From contig CALNBT010000061.1 in the NCBI GenBank assembly GCA_937874345.1, positions 1 through 15,595 on the forward strand: 15,595 nucleotides of DNA, read 5' to 3'. The translations under genes were made by a program, and so were the position numbers. This document shows positions 1 to 7,810 of the stretch, piece by piece. Origin of the DNA: an uncultured Prevotella sp. Lineage in GTDB: Bacteria > Bacteroidota > Bacteroidia > Bacteroidales > Bacteroidaceae. Every line of letters starts with the position of its first letter. Within the stretch, counting starts at the first letter, position 1. The notes beneath the pieces are model-generated. The model worked only from the letters and a program-made list of their open reading frames with translations, made no database searches and had not been told where the DNA came from.

Positions 1-1204
1 GACTCAAAGCTGAATTGACAGGAATGGGAAAAAACTTGAAGATTGAGCAGAATTTCCCAATGTCAAAGGGAAAGGTGTGTCCATTTCCACTGCCAACAGC
101 CAACTCGTAGAAGAACGCCAAGCGCTCATAAACATCCTTGATGTAATCTTTTTCGGGAAAATTGTCAATAATCCTTTTGTTCAGTTTACGCTCATCACTT
201 CCATTGAACAATAAAACTGCATAAGCCGTTTGGCCATCTCTTCCGGCCCTTCCTGCTTCCTGAAAATAAGCTTCAATCGAATCCGGACAATCGATATGCA
301 CGACCACCCGTACATCCGGCTTGTCTATTCCCATGCCAAAAGCGTTTGTAGCAACCATTACTCGCAATTGGTCATCTTGCCATTGGGTTTGTCGTTCGTC
401 TTTGACAGTATGTTCGAGTCCGGCATGATAGTAAGTTGCTGGGATAGAACAATCATTCAGCTTCTTTGCTATTTCCTTTGTACGTTTTCGACTGCGTACA
501 TAAACGATGGCACTTCCCTGTACTGAATTTAGAATGTGAATGAGTTCTTCTTCCTTGTCTTGCGCAGTTCTGATGACATATGACAAATTTTTGCGCTCAA
601 AACTCATTCTGAAAACATTCTTCTTTTTGAAACCGAGCTTTTCCTGGATATCTTCTATCACCTCAGAAGTAGCTGTTGCTGTCAATGCCAGCACAGGTGC
701 TTCGGGCTTTTCTTTGCGTATGTCAATGATATTAAGGTAGGCAGGACGGAAATCGTATCCCCATTGACTGATGCAATGCGCCTCATCGATGGTGATGAAA
801 CTTACCTTTATGTGGCGAAGTTTCATCAAAAATACTTCAGAATGGATGCGTTCGGGTGAAATATACAACAGTTTGATATCACCAAAAATGCAGTTATCAA
901 GTGCCGTATTGATTTCTCTGAAAGACATTCCTGAATAAATGGCGCATGCGCTAATGCCCTTTTTCCGAAGATGCTGTACCTGGTCTTTCATCAAAGCGAT
1001 GAGTGGTGTGACGACAATGCACACACCTTCTTGAGCTAGTGCCGGAACTTGAAACGTAATCGACTTGCCCCCTCCTGTGGGCATCAAGCCAAGCGTGTCT
1101 TGCTGTAGGCCTATACTCTCAATAATGTTGCGTTGAATGCCCCGAAAATCTGCAAACCCCCAGTATTGGTGCAGAATGTTCAGATATTTGTCGTCGGCAG
1201 GCAT
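1..1204 (-). CDS. recQ: ATP-dependent DNA helicase RecQ, partial (C-terminus off the left edge)
   Basis: RecQ-family superfamily 2 helicases unwind DNA 3'-5' during recombination and fork repair, in the cytoplasm. The 401 visible codons read through without a stop. The helicase motifs appear in order: Walker A MPTGGGKS (41-48), VTPLIALMKDQ (65-75), the Walker B and aromatic loop DEAHCISQWGYDFRP (140-154), LTATAT (174-179), VATNAFGMGIDKPDVR (284-299) and QEAGRAGRDG (315-324). Residues 341-401 (NKRIIDNFPEKDYIKDVYERL onward in short) pass straight to a winged-helix-like stretch without the four-cysteine zinc cluster that follows the helicase core in E. coli RecQ. The ATG at 1204 is 5 bases after the recJ stop, so the two are surely cotranscribed. 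A GGAGGA at 1220-1225 lies 15 bases upstream but is part of recJ Glu/Asp codons and is probably incidental. Family assignment is certain; which RecQ subtype is inferred. Confidence 0.95.
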   Translation of the reverse strand, partial: MPADDKYLNILHQYWGFADFRGIQRNIIESIGLQQDTLGLMPTGGGKSITFQVPALAQEGVCIVVTPLIALMKDQVQHLRKKGISACAIYSGMSFREINTALDNCIFGDIKLLYISPERIHSEVFLMKLRHIKVSFITIDEAHCISQWGYDFRPAYLNIIDIRKEKPEAPVLALTATATSEVIEDIQEKLGFKKKNVFRMSFERKNLSYVIRTAQDKEEELIHILNSVQGSAIVYVRSRKRTKEIAKKLNDCSIPATYYHAGLEHTVKDERQTQWQDDQLRVMVATNAFGMGIDKPDVRVVVHIDCPDSIEAYFQEAGRAGRDGQTAYAVLLFNGSDERKLNKRIIDNFPEKDYIKDVYERLAFFYELAVGSGNGHTFPFDIGKFCSIFKFFPIPVNSALS

Positions 1205-1209
1205 GGTGT

Positions 1210-2943
1210 TTATTCTGTATCCTCCTCATCCGAAGGTCGGATATCTTCAATCTGTAATTGAATGGCGTTGTGCTTGAAAACATTGTCTTCAATGGTGAAT
1301 GCAATATCAAAACTACTTTTTGTCTTGATAAAACGGGCTGAAGCACTTTGTCCAAAGGCTATGCCATTGACCACGTTGCTGGATTTGGAATCAACCAGCT
1401 CGAGTTTGATATGCTCTTGTTCTCGGCCAACAACCTTACTTGTTCCGTAGTCGTAAACGCCAATTGTACAGAACAATGGTTTCGGATTACCTAAACCGAA
1501 AGGCGAGAAACGTTTCAATTCGGTATGCAACCGTTTGGTAATGTCTTTGAAATCGATCATCGCATCGATATTCAGCAAAGGTTCAATCTGTTCAGGTTGT
1601 ATATGTTCTTCTACATATTGTTGGAAACGTTCCCTGAATTTCTTGATATCGTCCCAACGCAATGTCAAACCTGCAGCATAGGTGTGACCTCCAAAGTTGA
1701 TCAGCAGGTCGCGGCAACTCTTAATGGCCGAGTAAACATCGAAGCCGCTAACGCTGCGAGCTGAGCCGGTAGCTAGATCGCCATCGCGTGTCAATACAAC
1801 CGTTGGTCGAAAATAAATCTCCGTCAATCGAGAAGCAACAATGCCAATAACCCCTTTTTTCCAATGTTCATCATAGAGTACAATGGATGGCTGATGCTTC
1901 TGACTCTCTAGTTTGGAAACAATCTGATAGGCCTCTTCAGTCATCTGTTTGTCGATGTCTTTGCGCTGTTCGTTATATTCATCGATGTGCTTGGCCTGTC
2001 GAAGCGCATTGCTAAAATCCTTCTCTACGAGCAGATCAACGCTTTCTTTGCCATTTTCCATTCTTCCGGAAGCATTGATCCGTGGTCCGATTTTGAAAAC
2101 AATGTCGCTCATAGAGATGTCTCTACCGCTCAGATTGCAGATATCGATAATGGCTTTCAGGCCGATACTAGGATTCTGATTGAGCTGTTTCAGACCATGA
2201 TAGGCTAATATTCTATTTTCATCAACGGCAGGAACAATATCGGCCGAAATGCTTACAGCACAAAAATCGAGCAATGGAATCAGACGAGAAAAGGGAATAC
2301 AATTGTTCTTGGCAAAGGCTTGCATGAATTTGAAGCCCACGCCACAGCCGCAAAGATGTTTAAACGGGTAGGTGTCATCCGCTCTTTTAGGATTGAGTAT
2401 CGCAACAGCCGGAGGCATCATCTCGTCTGGTACATGATGATCACAAATGATAAAATCGATGCCAAGACTCTTTGCGTAAGCAATCTCGTCAATGGCTTTA
2501 ATTCCACAGTCGAGGATGATGATCAACTTGACATCCGTTGCATTCGCGTAATCTATTCCTTTTTTGCTCACACCATATCCCTCATCATAACGGTCTGGGA
2601 TATAATAGTCGATGTTGGAATAAAATTGCTGCAGAAACTTGTAGACTAATGCGACGGCTGTACAGCCATCTACATCATAATCCCCATACACCATAATTCG
2701 CTCTTTGCGCCCCATTGCGTCGTTGAGCCTGTCAACCGCCAAATCCATATCCTTCATGAGAAAGGGATTGATTAAGTCTGCCAGCTGTGGTTTGAAGAAT
2801 CTTTTAGCTGCCGATTCTGTTGTAATGCCACGACGGATAAGCAATTGTGCGAGCAGAGGAGCAATATTTAATTTTTCTCCTAGCTCTTTAGCTGTTAGTT
2901 CTTCTTCTGGTGTGGGTGGTATGTAATTCCATTTGAAATGCAT
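1210..2943 (-). CDS. recJ: Single-stranded-DNA-specific exonuclease RecJ
   Basis: RecJ is a DHH-superfamily 5'-3' single-strand exonuclease acting in RecF-pathway recombination, mismatch repair and base-excision repair. The 577-residue protein has the usual length and all expected motifs: GDYDVDG (87-93), LDCGIKA (144-150), CDHH (167-170), a GPRINASGRM core segment (286-295), the DHHA1-type WKKGVIGIVASRL (361-373), GSARSVSGFD (393-402) and FGGHTYAAG (417-425), then an OB-like C-terminal part. The metal-binding aspartates and histidines are present, so it should be active. It is the first gene of a recJ-recQ unit: recQ begins 5 bases after its stop. A 7-bp hairpin (2976-2996) sits in its leader and only a weak near-consensus promoter (3032-3039) was found. 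ATG at 2943 is the only sensible start, because the first conserved residues follow within 10-20 codons. Confidence 0.97.
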   Translation of the reverse strand: MHFKWNYIPPTPEEELTAKELGEKLNIAPLLAQLLIRRGITTESAAKRFFKPQLADLINPFLMKDMDLAVDRLNDAMGRKERIMVYGDYDVDGCTAVALVYKFLQQFYSNIDYYIPDRYDEGYGVSKKGIDYANATDVKLIIILDCGIKAIDEIAYAKSLGIDFIICDHHVPDEMMPPAVAILNPKRADDTYPFKHLCGCGVGFKFMQAFAKNNCIPFSRLIPLLDFCAVSISADIVPAVDENRILAYHGLKQLNQNPSIGLKAIIDICNLSGRDISMSDIVFKIGPRINASGRMENGKESVDLLVEKDFSNALRQAKHIDEYNEQRKDIDKQMTEEAYQIVSKLESQKHQPSIVLYDEHWKKGVIGIVASRLTEIYFRPTVVLTRDGDLATGSARSVSGFDVYSAIKSCRDLLINFGGHTYAAGLTLRWDDIKKFRERFQQYVEEHIQPEQIEPLLNIDAMIDFKDITKRLHTELKRFSPFGLGNPKPLFCTIGVYDYGTSKVVGREQEHIKLELVDSKSSNVVNGIAFGQSASARFIKTKSSFDIAFTIEDNVFKHNAIQLQIEDIRPSDEEDTE

Positions 2944-2975
2944 TTATATATATTTTATTTTTTATCTTATAGAAT

Positions 2976-2996
2976 CTGCAAATCATGTTTTTGCAG
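2976..2996 (-). other. Small hairpin in the recJ leader
   Basis: CTGCAAA (2976-2982) and TTTGCAG (2990-2996) are perfect 7-bp inverted arms with a 7-base loop. On the minus strand this lies about 33 bases before the recJ ATG and is followed by an A/T-only run. It could be a weak attenuator or RNA-stability element, or chance in AT-rich sequence. No function can be assigned. Confidence 0.3.
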
Positions 2997-3031
2997 GATG
3001 TGTTTCATGGTAGGGGAAATTAATCCGCGTG

Positions 3032-3039
3032 TAAAGTTA
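3032..3039 (-). promoter_or_regulatory. Weak candidate -7 element for recJ-recQ
   Basis: On the minus strand this reads TAACTTTA, one mismatch (final A for G) from the TAnnTTTG element seen at other genes here. It lies about 90 bases before the recJ ATG and after the terminator of the preceding unit, so a promoter is expected in this gap. No convincing -33 TTG partner is at normal spacing. It is the best candidate, not a firm call. Confidence 0.25.
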
Positions 3040-3156
3040 CAAATAAAAAACAAGAATGCATTGCATTTCGTTTATTTTCTTCATCGGTAAGAACCAACAA
3101 CAAAACATGCCGAAGTGTGGTTAAATGAACAGAAGAATGAAAGGTTTGTTAAACAA

Positions 3157-3195
3157 TATTGCCTGTCTTGCGGTATTAATGCAAGACAGGCAATA
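3157..3195 (-). terminator. Rho-independent terminator of the pepP-C1 peptidase unit
   Basis: TATTGCCTGTCTTGC (3157-3171) is perfectly complementary to GCAAGACAGGCAATA (3181-3195), giving a 15-bp stem with a 9-base loop. It starts 30 bases after the C1 peptidase stop. On the minus strand the stem is followed by TTGTTTAAC, a T-rich tail; the plus strand has no T run on its exit side. It therefore closes the upstream peptidase unit and implies that recJ has its own promoter. Confidence 0.85.
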
Positions 3196-3225
3196 GCTGA
3201 CTAAAATAGTATATTGTTCTTCTGA

Positions 3226-4428
3226 TTAGAAGTTACATTTTTTGCGAATGTCTTGTGGCACTGCATTCTTGTTTACGAGGAAGTCCATGGTGTTTGCAGC
3301 AATATAATTCTTTGACATATACCAAATGCCTTTGTAATTGCCACTTTCACCCCATGAGTTTTTAACCATATAGTATTCGCGACCATTCTGATCTTTGGCG
3401 ATACCATAAATCAACATGCCATGGTCATCTGTTAATTCCCAGTTGTCATAACGTTCTTGGCGCAATTGTTGTGTTGCAGGAACTTCTGGAACGTTACATC
3501 CTAGTTCTTCAATCTTGGTGTTCTTTTCTGCGGTAGTGAGCTTCAACCAACGAGCCATGTCGCTACCTGTCAGTGACTGTGCCTTTTTCGTGTCGATCGA
3601 ATAGGCCAAGCCTTGACGGGTAAAGCCTGGTTCAGAAACATCACCACCCCAAGCGACAGTATAACCGTTCATCACTGCATTGTCAATAATCTTTATCATC
3701 TCGTCCATAGGAATATTCCATGACATCGGCCAACGCCAATTGTCTTGAACCTCTACAGCAAACTGTGTGTAAAAGGGATGATGGGTATAGCTGGTAATGC
3801 TGACATAATCAGACCAATTCAATCCCAAGCTGGCTGCAAAGCTTTGGGGTGTATAGGTTGTTCCCTGGTAAGTAAACTGTTCGGGACATTTGCCCAGGTA
3901 AGAATCCAAAATGCCTTGCAGACCTGGTTTCCACTGGCTGGAAATCTTCTTTGCGTTATTGCGTGCAACAGCTGTGACGTATGGGCTCATGGTGCTGAAA
4001 AACTCATTGAAGTTAAACAACGAGTCGCCTTGAAGGCTTCCAGGGAACGGCATGGCCTCTTGAGGACAAATACCATAGTTTTCGAGACAATATAGTACAT
4101 CGTATGCACTTCCACCTTCAGCGAACTGGCAGTCTCCATGCAGACGAATTACCTGTGTTGCACGGTCCATGTATGTCTTGTTGGCAACAAATGCCTCGCA
4201 TAAATCGTATGTCTTGCCTGTCTTATTTAAAATTTCTGCTTCAAAATACGACAAGGTAGAATAATCCCAGCAAGTACCCGATTTGTTTTGGTCCTTGATA
4301 CTGGTAATCTTGTTTTCCTTGATGGTTGTGAAAACAGGTTTGTTAATGTCTTTAGCTTCTTTTTTCTTTGCTGCTGTTGCACCCAAGCTGATACATGCCA
4401 TGAGTGCGAAAAAGATTATTTTCTTCAT
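3226..4428 (-). CDS. Exported C1B-family (bleomycin hydrolase/aminopeptidase C-like) cysteine peptidase
   Basis: This is a papain-fold cysteine peptidase of the bleomycin hydrolase/aminopeptidase C type, predicted to trim peptides. The catalytic triad and oxyanion glutamine are readable: Q47 and C53 in DQNKSGTCWDYS (46-57), H336 in DDHGMLIYG (334-342) and N357 in MVKNSWGESG (354-363). The first 20 residues (MKK, then a hydrophobic core, ending GATAA) form a signal peptide with likely cleavage after Ala20. An alternative lipobox-like LMAC at residues 9-12 would make it a lipoprotein but gives a very short signal. Classical bleomycin hydrolases are cytosolic, so export is a notable difference. 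At 400 residues it is slightly shorter than the usual 440-470. It follows pepP by 29 bases with no promoter visible between them, so the two form a peptide-degrading unit closed by the terminator at 3157-3195. The specific substrate is unknown. Confidence 0.9.
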   Translation of the reverse strand: MKKIIFFALMACISLGATAAKKKEAKDINKPVFTTIKENKITSIKDQNKSGTCWDYSTLSYFEAEILNKTGKTYDLCEAFVANKTYMDRATQVIRLHGDCQFAEGGSAYDVLYCLENYGICPQEAMPFPGSLQGDSLFNFNEFFSTMSPYVTAVARNNAKKISSQWKPGLQGILDSYLGKCPEQFTYQGTTYTPQSFAASLGLNWSDYVSITSYTHHPFYTQFAVEVQDNWRWPMSWNIPMDEMIKIIDNAVMNGYTVAWGGDVSEPGFTRQGLAYSIDTKKAQSLTGSDMARWLKLTTAEKNTKIEELGCNVPEVPATQQLRQERYDNWELTDDHGMLIYGIAKDQNGREYYMVKNSWGESGNYKGIWYMSKNYIAANTMDFLVNKNAVPQDIRKKCNF

Positions 4429-4457
4429 GAATGGAAATAATAATGTATTGTTAATGA

Positions 4458-5867
4458 TTAATTGTTTTTCATAAATTCTTCTACATCCTTTGGATGGTAG
4501 GGAATGCGTTGCTCACCGATAAACCGACAGCCGTCTTTGGTAATCAGCAAATCGTCTTCAATGCGGATTCCTCCGAAATCTTTATACGATTCCAATTGCT
4601 CGAAATTCAAGAACTCTGCGCAATGTCCTTTGGCTCTCCAGTCGTCAATAAGTGCCGGAATAAAATAGATGCCCGGTTCGTCAGTAACGACAAATCCCTC
4701 TTGCAAGCGTCTTCCCATGCGCAAGGCATTGGTACCAAACTGTTCTAAGTTTGGACGAGTTTCATGGTCAAAGCCAACGTTCGTTTGTCCCAAAGCCTCC
4801 ATGTCGTGTACATCCATACCCATCATGTGTCCCAAACCGTGTGGTAGAAACATGGCATGAGCCCCGGCACGTACGGCTTCTTCGGTATCTCCCTTCATCA
4901 ATCCCAACTCTTTCAGCCTATCCGTCATCAAACGGCAAACGGCAAAATGTACATCTGCATATTTGACTCCGGGTTTGGCAACCTCGAGGGCGTAGTCGTG
5001 GCATGCCTCGACAATGCTATAAATCTCCTGTTGTCTCTGCGAGAATTTTCCGTTTACTGGATATGTTCGGGTGTTATCCGAACAATAATTGTTGACGTTT
5101 TCACATCCTGCATCGCACAATACAAGCCGTCCATCTTCCAAAACATTGCCAGAGGGATTGCCATGCATGATTTCGCCATGTTGGGAGAAAATGGTCGGGA
5201 AACTCACCATCGATCCATACGAGTTGGCAATACCATCAACCTGCCCTGCGATAAAAGCCTCTGTTATACCCGGTTTGGTTAACCGCATAGCTGTTGTATG
5301 CATCAAATAGCCTATCTTGGCGGCGCGTTCCAATTCTTCTATTTCTTGCGTTTCCTTTACCGAGCGCATCTTGACAACTGCCTTGATGAGCTTCATCGAA
5401 GCACTTTCAGTCTGTTGTACGGGATGAATGCCCAGCAAGTCATATATTTGAAGTTTGATATCATGACGGTAGGGAGGCAGGAAATGAATTTTCCGATGCT
5501 GTCCCATGGCATTGTTGCAGATTGTTTTGAGTTGTTTCATTGGTGCCGAACATTCAACACCAACCTGTTGCGCCATGTCGTTTACGCTATCAACAGAACC
5601 AAACCAAACAATGTCTTCAATGTCGATATCATCGCCTATTAAGAGCTCGCGGTCATTGTCAATATCAATTACACCGACAAGACTGTCGCGGTTTTGACCG
5701 AAATAATAAAGAAAAGAGGAATCTTGTCTGAAAGGATGGTAAGTATTGTAGGGACCATTGGCTGGCGACTCATTATTACCAAAGAGGATAATGATACCCG
5801 ATTCTACTTCTTCTTTCAGTTGCTTACGACGTTGAATATAGGTTTGTTGCTCAAACATATTGTTCAT
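4458..5867 (-). CDS. pepP: Xaa-Pro aminopeptidase (M24B)
   Basis: It removes N-terminal residues preceding proline, using two metal ions. The protein (469 residues) has an AMP_N-type N-terminal domain (about 7-140) and a pita-bread M24 domain. The five metal ligands can be placed: D252 in LCDAGCE, D264 in SDNTRTYP, H347 in LPHGLGHMMGMDVHD, E397 in TDEPGIYF and E437 in GIRIEDD. Length and spacing match E. coli PepP-type enzymes. No signal peptide is present, so it acts in the cytoplasm. The start could be ATG 5867 or ATG 5858 three codons later; I keep the first. It is promoter-proximal in a two-gene unit with the exported C1B peptidase, and its promoter is back-to-back with that of the patatin gene. 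The leader would be about 145 bases if the -7 box at 6016-6023 is used. Confidence 0.95.
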   Translation of the reverse strand: MNNMFEQQTYIQRRKQLKEEVESGIIILFGNNESPANGPYNTYHPFRQDSSFLYYFGQNRDSLVGVIDIDNDRELLIGDDIDIEDIVWFGSVDSVNDMAQQVGVECSAPMKQLKTICNNAMGQHRKIHFLPPYRHDIKLQIYDLLGIHPVQQTESASMKLIKAVVKMRSVKETQEIEELERAAKIGYLMHTTAMRLTKPGITEAFIAGQVDGIANSYGSMVSFPTIFSQHGEIMHGNPSGNVLEDGRLVLCDAGCENVNNYCSDNTRTYPVNGKFSQRQQEIYSIVEACHDYALEVAKPGVKYADVHFAVCRLMTDRLKELGLMKGDTEEAVRAGAHAMFLPHGLGHMMGMDVHDMEALGQTNVGFDHETRPNLEQFGTNALRMGRRLQEGFVVTDEPGIYFIPALIDDWRAKGHCAEFLNFEQLESYKDFGGIRIEDDLLITKDGCRFIGEQRIPYHPKDVEEFMKNN

Positions 5868-6015
5868 TTTAAATATTTGTAGATTCGCCTGTAGCCCATT
5901 TTTCCCTATTCAAACAAGTTAGAATGAACGTCAGGTATTGTCTTTGTCGAAAAAAAACAAATAACCAACTCGGTTTAGCCATTATTTAAAATACCGACAA
6001 AGTATCTTTATGTTG

Positions 6016-6023
6016 CAAAGATA
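6016..6023 (-). promoter_or_regulatory. Candidate -7 promoter element of pepP
   Basis: The minus strand reads TATCTTTG, a perfect TAnnTTTG match to the Bacteroidetes sigma-ABfr -7 consensus. No clear -33 TTTG is visible. It would give a leader of roughly 145 bases. It lies 23 bp from the oppositely oriented box of the patatin gene. Confidence 0.45.
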
Positions 6024-6046
6024 ATAAAAATGTGATTAAAATTATG

Positions 6047-6054
6047 TATTTTTG
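6047..6054 (+). promoter_or_regulatory. Candidate -7 promoter element of the patatin gene
   Basis: TATTTTTG is a perfect TAnnTTTG match, ending 21 bases before the ATG at 6076. Its last three bases form an in-frame TTG that would otherwise extend the reading frame by eight codons; being inside the promoter, that TTG cannot be the translation start. Confidence 0.55.
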
Positions 6055-6075
6055 TGGCAATTTATAAAAGGTTAT

Positions 6076-6930
6076 ATGCAAATTGATAGAAATACGGGAT
6101 TGGTTCTCGAAGGTGGAGGGATGCGCGGCGTTTTTACAAGTGGCGTGTTAGATGCTTTTATGAAAAACGATTTATATTTTCGATATATCGTTGCTGTATC
6201 AGCGGGGGCTTGTAATGGAATGTCGTATGTCAGCCGACAACCTCGTAGAGCGCGTATTTCTAACATCGACATGCTTGCAAAATTTGATTACATCGGCTTG
6301 CGTCATCTGGTGACACAAGGTTGTATTTTTGATCAGGATTTGCTATACGATAAGTTCCCAAACGAATATATCCCTTTCGATTTTGATACCTATTTTCGAT
6401 ATGCTGATGGATTTGAAATGGTTACAACCAATTGTCAAACCGGACGAACGATGTATCTGACAGAGAATCAAGACCGGCAAAGAGCGTTGGATGTAGTGAA
6501 GGCATCCAGCAGCTTGCCCTTTGTCAGTAAAATTGTGACAGTAGATGGAATTCCAATGTTAGATGGAGGAATCGTGGACTCAATCCCAGTGATCCATTCA
6601 ATGGAAACCGGACACTCCATAAATGTACTGGTGCTCACTCGCAATAAAGGATTTCGAAGTTCTGAGAAAGATCATAAAATTCCGCATTTTGTCTATAAAA
6701 AATATCCGCGTCTGCGGGTCGCGTTAAGTCGTCGAATCGTAGCTTATAACGAGCAACTGGATTTAATTGATAAGCTGGAAGCATCCGGACAGGTAATCTG
6801 TATCCGTCCTGAAAAGGTTTTAGATGTCGGAAGGATGGAAAAGGACACTCAAAAACTAGAAGCACTCTATGAAGAAGGTTACAGGTTGGGTGATGCATTT
6901 TGTCGAAACTTTCCAAATCATATTTTGTAA
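6076..6930 (+). CDS. Patatin-like phospholipase family protein
   Basis: Patatin-fold serine hydrolases deacylate lipids with a Ser-Asp dyad. Here the 284-residue protein has the oxyanion loop EGGGMRGVF (12-20), the nucleophile elbow AVSAGAC (40-46, S42) and the dyad aspartate D163 in MLDGGIVDSIP (161-171). The elbow starts with Ala instead of the usual first Gly of GxSxG. Architecture resembles the YjjU-like bacterial patatins of about 280-360 residues, probably cytoplasmic or membrane-associated, with no signal peptide. ATG 6076 is chosen over an in-frame TTG at 6052 because that TTG is the end of a -7 promoter box. The gene stands alone between its promoter and the terminator at 7016-7047 and is divergent from pepP. 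The natural lipid substrate is not known. Confidence 0.9.
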   Translation: MQIDRNTGLVLEGGGMRGVFTSGVLDAFMKNDLYFRYIVAVSAGACNGMSYVSRQPRRARISNIDMLAKFDYIGLRHLVTQGCIFDQDLLYDKFPNEYIPFDFDTYFRYADGFEMVTTNCQTGRTMYLTENQDRQRALDVVKASSSLPFVSKIVTVDGIPMLDGGIVDSIPVIHSMETGHSINVLVLTRNKGFRSSEKDHKIPHFVYKKYPRLRVALSRRIVAYNEQLDLIDKLEASGQVICIRPEKVLDVGRMEKDTQKLEALYEEGYRLGDAFCRNFPNHIL

Positions 6931-7015
6931 TATGCAAAGAAATGATAGAATTGGGCTTTCGATTGAAACGCTAAGTATACCGTTTCTATCTTTCAAGAAT
7001 GATTGATCATCACAA

Positions 7016-7047
7016 AAAAATGTCACTGTTAGTGTTGTGACATTTTT
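7016..7047 (+). terminator. Rho-independent terminator after the patatin gene (possibly bidirectional)
   Basis: AAAAATGTCAC (7016-7026) pairs perfectly with GTGACATTTTT (7037-7047) around a 10-base loop, followed by CTTTT on the plus strand. It lies 86 bases after the patatin stop. The preceding A run gives the minus strand a T tail too, so it could also stop read-through from the DUF805 side. Confidence 0.8.
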
Positions 7048-7157
7048 CTTTTAATTTGCTGATATAATTATTGTTAAGAAGATGGATTGACGTATCAGGC
7101 AAAAGCATTGACTTTGTTTGGCAAAATGCACCCTTTTGTCGGACAATATTCATCTAT

Positions 7158-7179
7158 TTGCAGCACAAATGTGATGCAA
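7158..7179 (-). terminator. Weak hairpin just after the DUF805 gene
   Basis: TTGCA (7158-7162) pairs with TGCAA (7175-7179), and inside it CAC (7064+100 region, 7164-7166) pairs with GTG (7171-7173) past one mismatch. The hairpin begins 4 bases after the DUF805 stop on the minus strand. The tail is AT-rich but has no real T run, so termination is only a possibility. Confidence 0.3.
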
Positions 7180-7183
7180 TTGT

Positions 7184-7705
7184 CTAATCCTCTTGAATAA
7201 TGTATTTTGGAGATGGACCATATGCATTAGGTTCCTTCTTTCCGTCCTGTATTGCATTAACAAATATCACCAGGGAGATAATAGTTGAGATGGTCATTAA
7301 AATGATGACTATAGGATCTTTGACCATATCCATGATCATTCTTGGTGAAACGCCGCTACCCTGCAAATCATCGCCATAAAGGCTAATATTCGAATACAGG
7401 GTAAACACCACCGTGAGCAGATAATTGAGATATGCCCACCATTTGCTGACACCACGATCTTGCAACCGGCGTACGTTGATGGCTACCATGCAATAAATAA
7501 CAAACAGACTGAGGATACCGGCAACCAAAGGTGGAAAGAATGCATTGAGGAGCTTATCCATGATAACATAAATAATAACAAAAGCAAGCACAAACCACCA
7601 ATAAGCAGAACGGCGTGTACGTCCTTTAAAATCGAATAAACGGCGAAAGCCTTCTTTTGTTGCTTCCAAGAAGGAAGGCTGAGGTTTTACAGAAGTTACA
7701 ATCAT
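7184..7705 (-). CDS. DUF805 family inner-membrane protein
   Basis: This 173-residue protein matches the DUF805 (YhaH/YhaI-like) family of small inner-membrane proteins, whose biochemical role is not established. Conserved parts are visible: FDFKGRTRRSAYW (24-36) before the first membrane helix, NVRRLQDRG (77-85), and the C-terminal DGKKEPNAYGPSPKY (154-168). Likely membrane segments are 34-52, 57-78, 89-107 and 131-151. An extra loop of about 20 residues (108-130) separates helices three and four. The gene follows trmD by 105 bases on the same strand. I saw no TAnnTTTG box in that gap but did see a 6-bp hairpin (7733-7738 with 7749-7754), so it may be partly read through from trmD or use a promoter I cannot recognise. 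Confidence 0.88.
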   Translation of the reverse strand: MIVTSVKPQPSFLEATKEGFRRLFDFKGRTRRSAYWWFVLAFVIIYVIMDKLLNAFFPPLVAGILSLFVIYCMVAINVRRLQDRGVSKWWAYLNYLLTVVFTLYSNISLYGDDLQGSGVSPRMIMDMVKDPIVIILMTISTIISLVIFVNAIQDGKKEPNAYGPSPKYIIQED

Positions 7706-7810
7706 AGTATAGTTATATTAGGTTAATAATATGGCTGTAAATTGCTAAACAGCCGATGATATTATAAAAAGAAATTATTTATAGTTACGCTGTAGCAAGA
7801 AAAATCCCGC

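Noticed and set aside
1220..1225. GGAGGA on the minus strand upstream of recQ, a possible strong ribosome binding site.
   Set aside because: It lies 15 bases from the ATG, too far for good use, and is formed by recJ Glu and Asp codons; this phylum rarely depends on such sites.
3056..3066. Short palindrome ATGCATTGCAT upstream of recJ as a possible operator.
   Set aside because: Eleven bases in an AT-rich gap, a single copy, and not positioned over a convincing promoter.
3745..4095. Long plus-strand open frames opposite the C1 peptidase, pepP and recJ.
   Set aside because: They lie entirely opposite well-conserved genes, show no recognisable motifs, and have no promoter box of their own.
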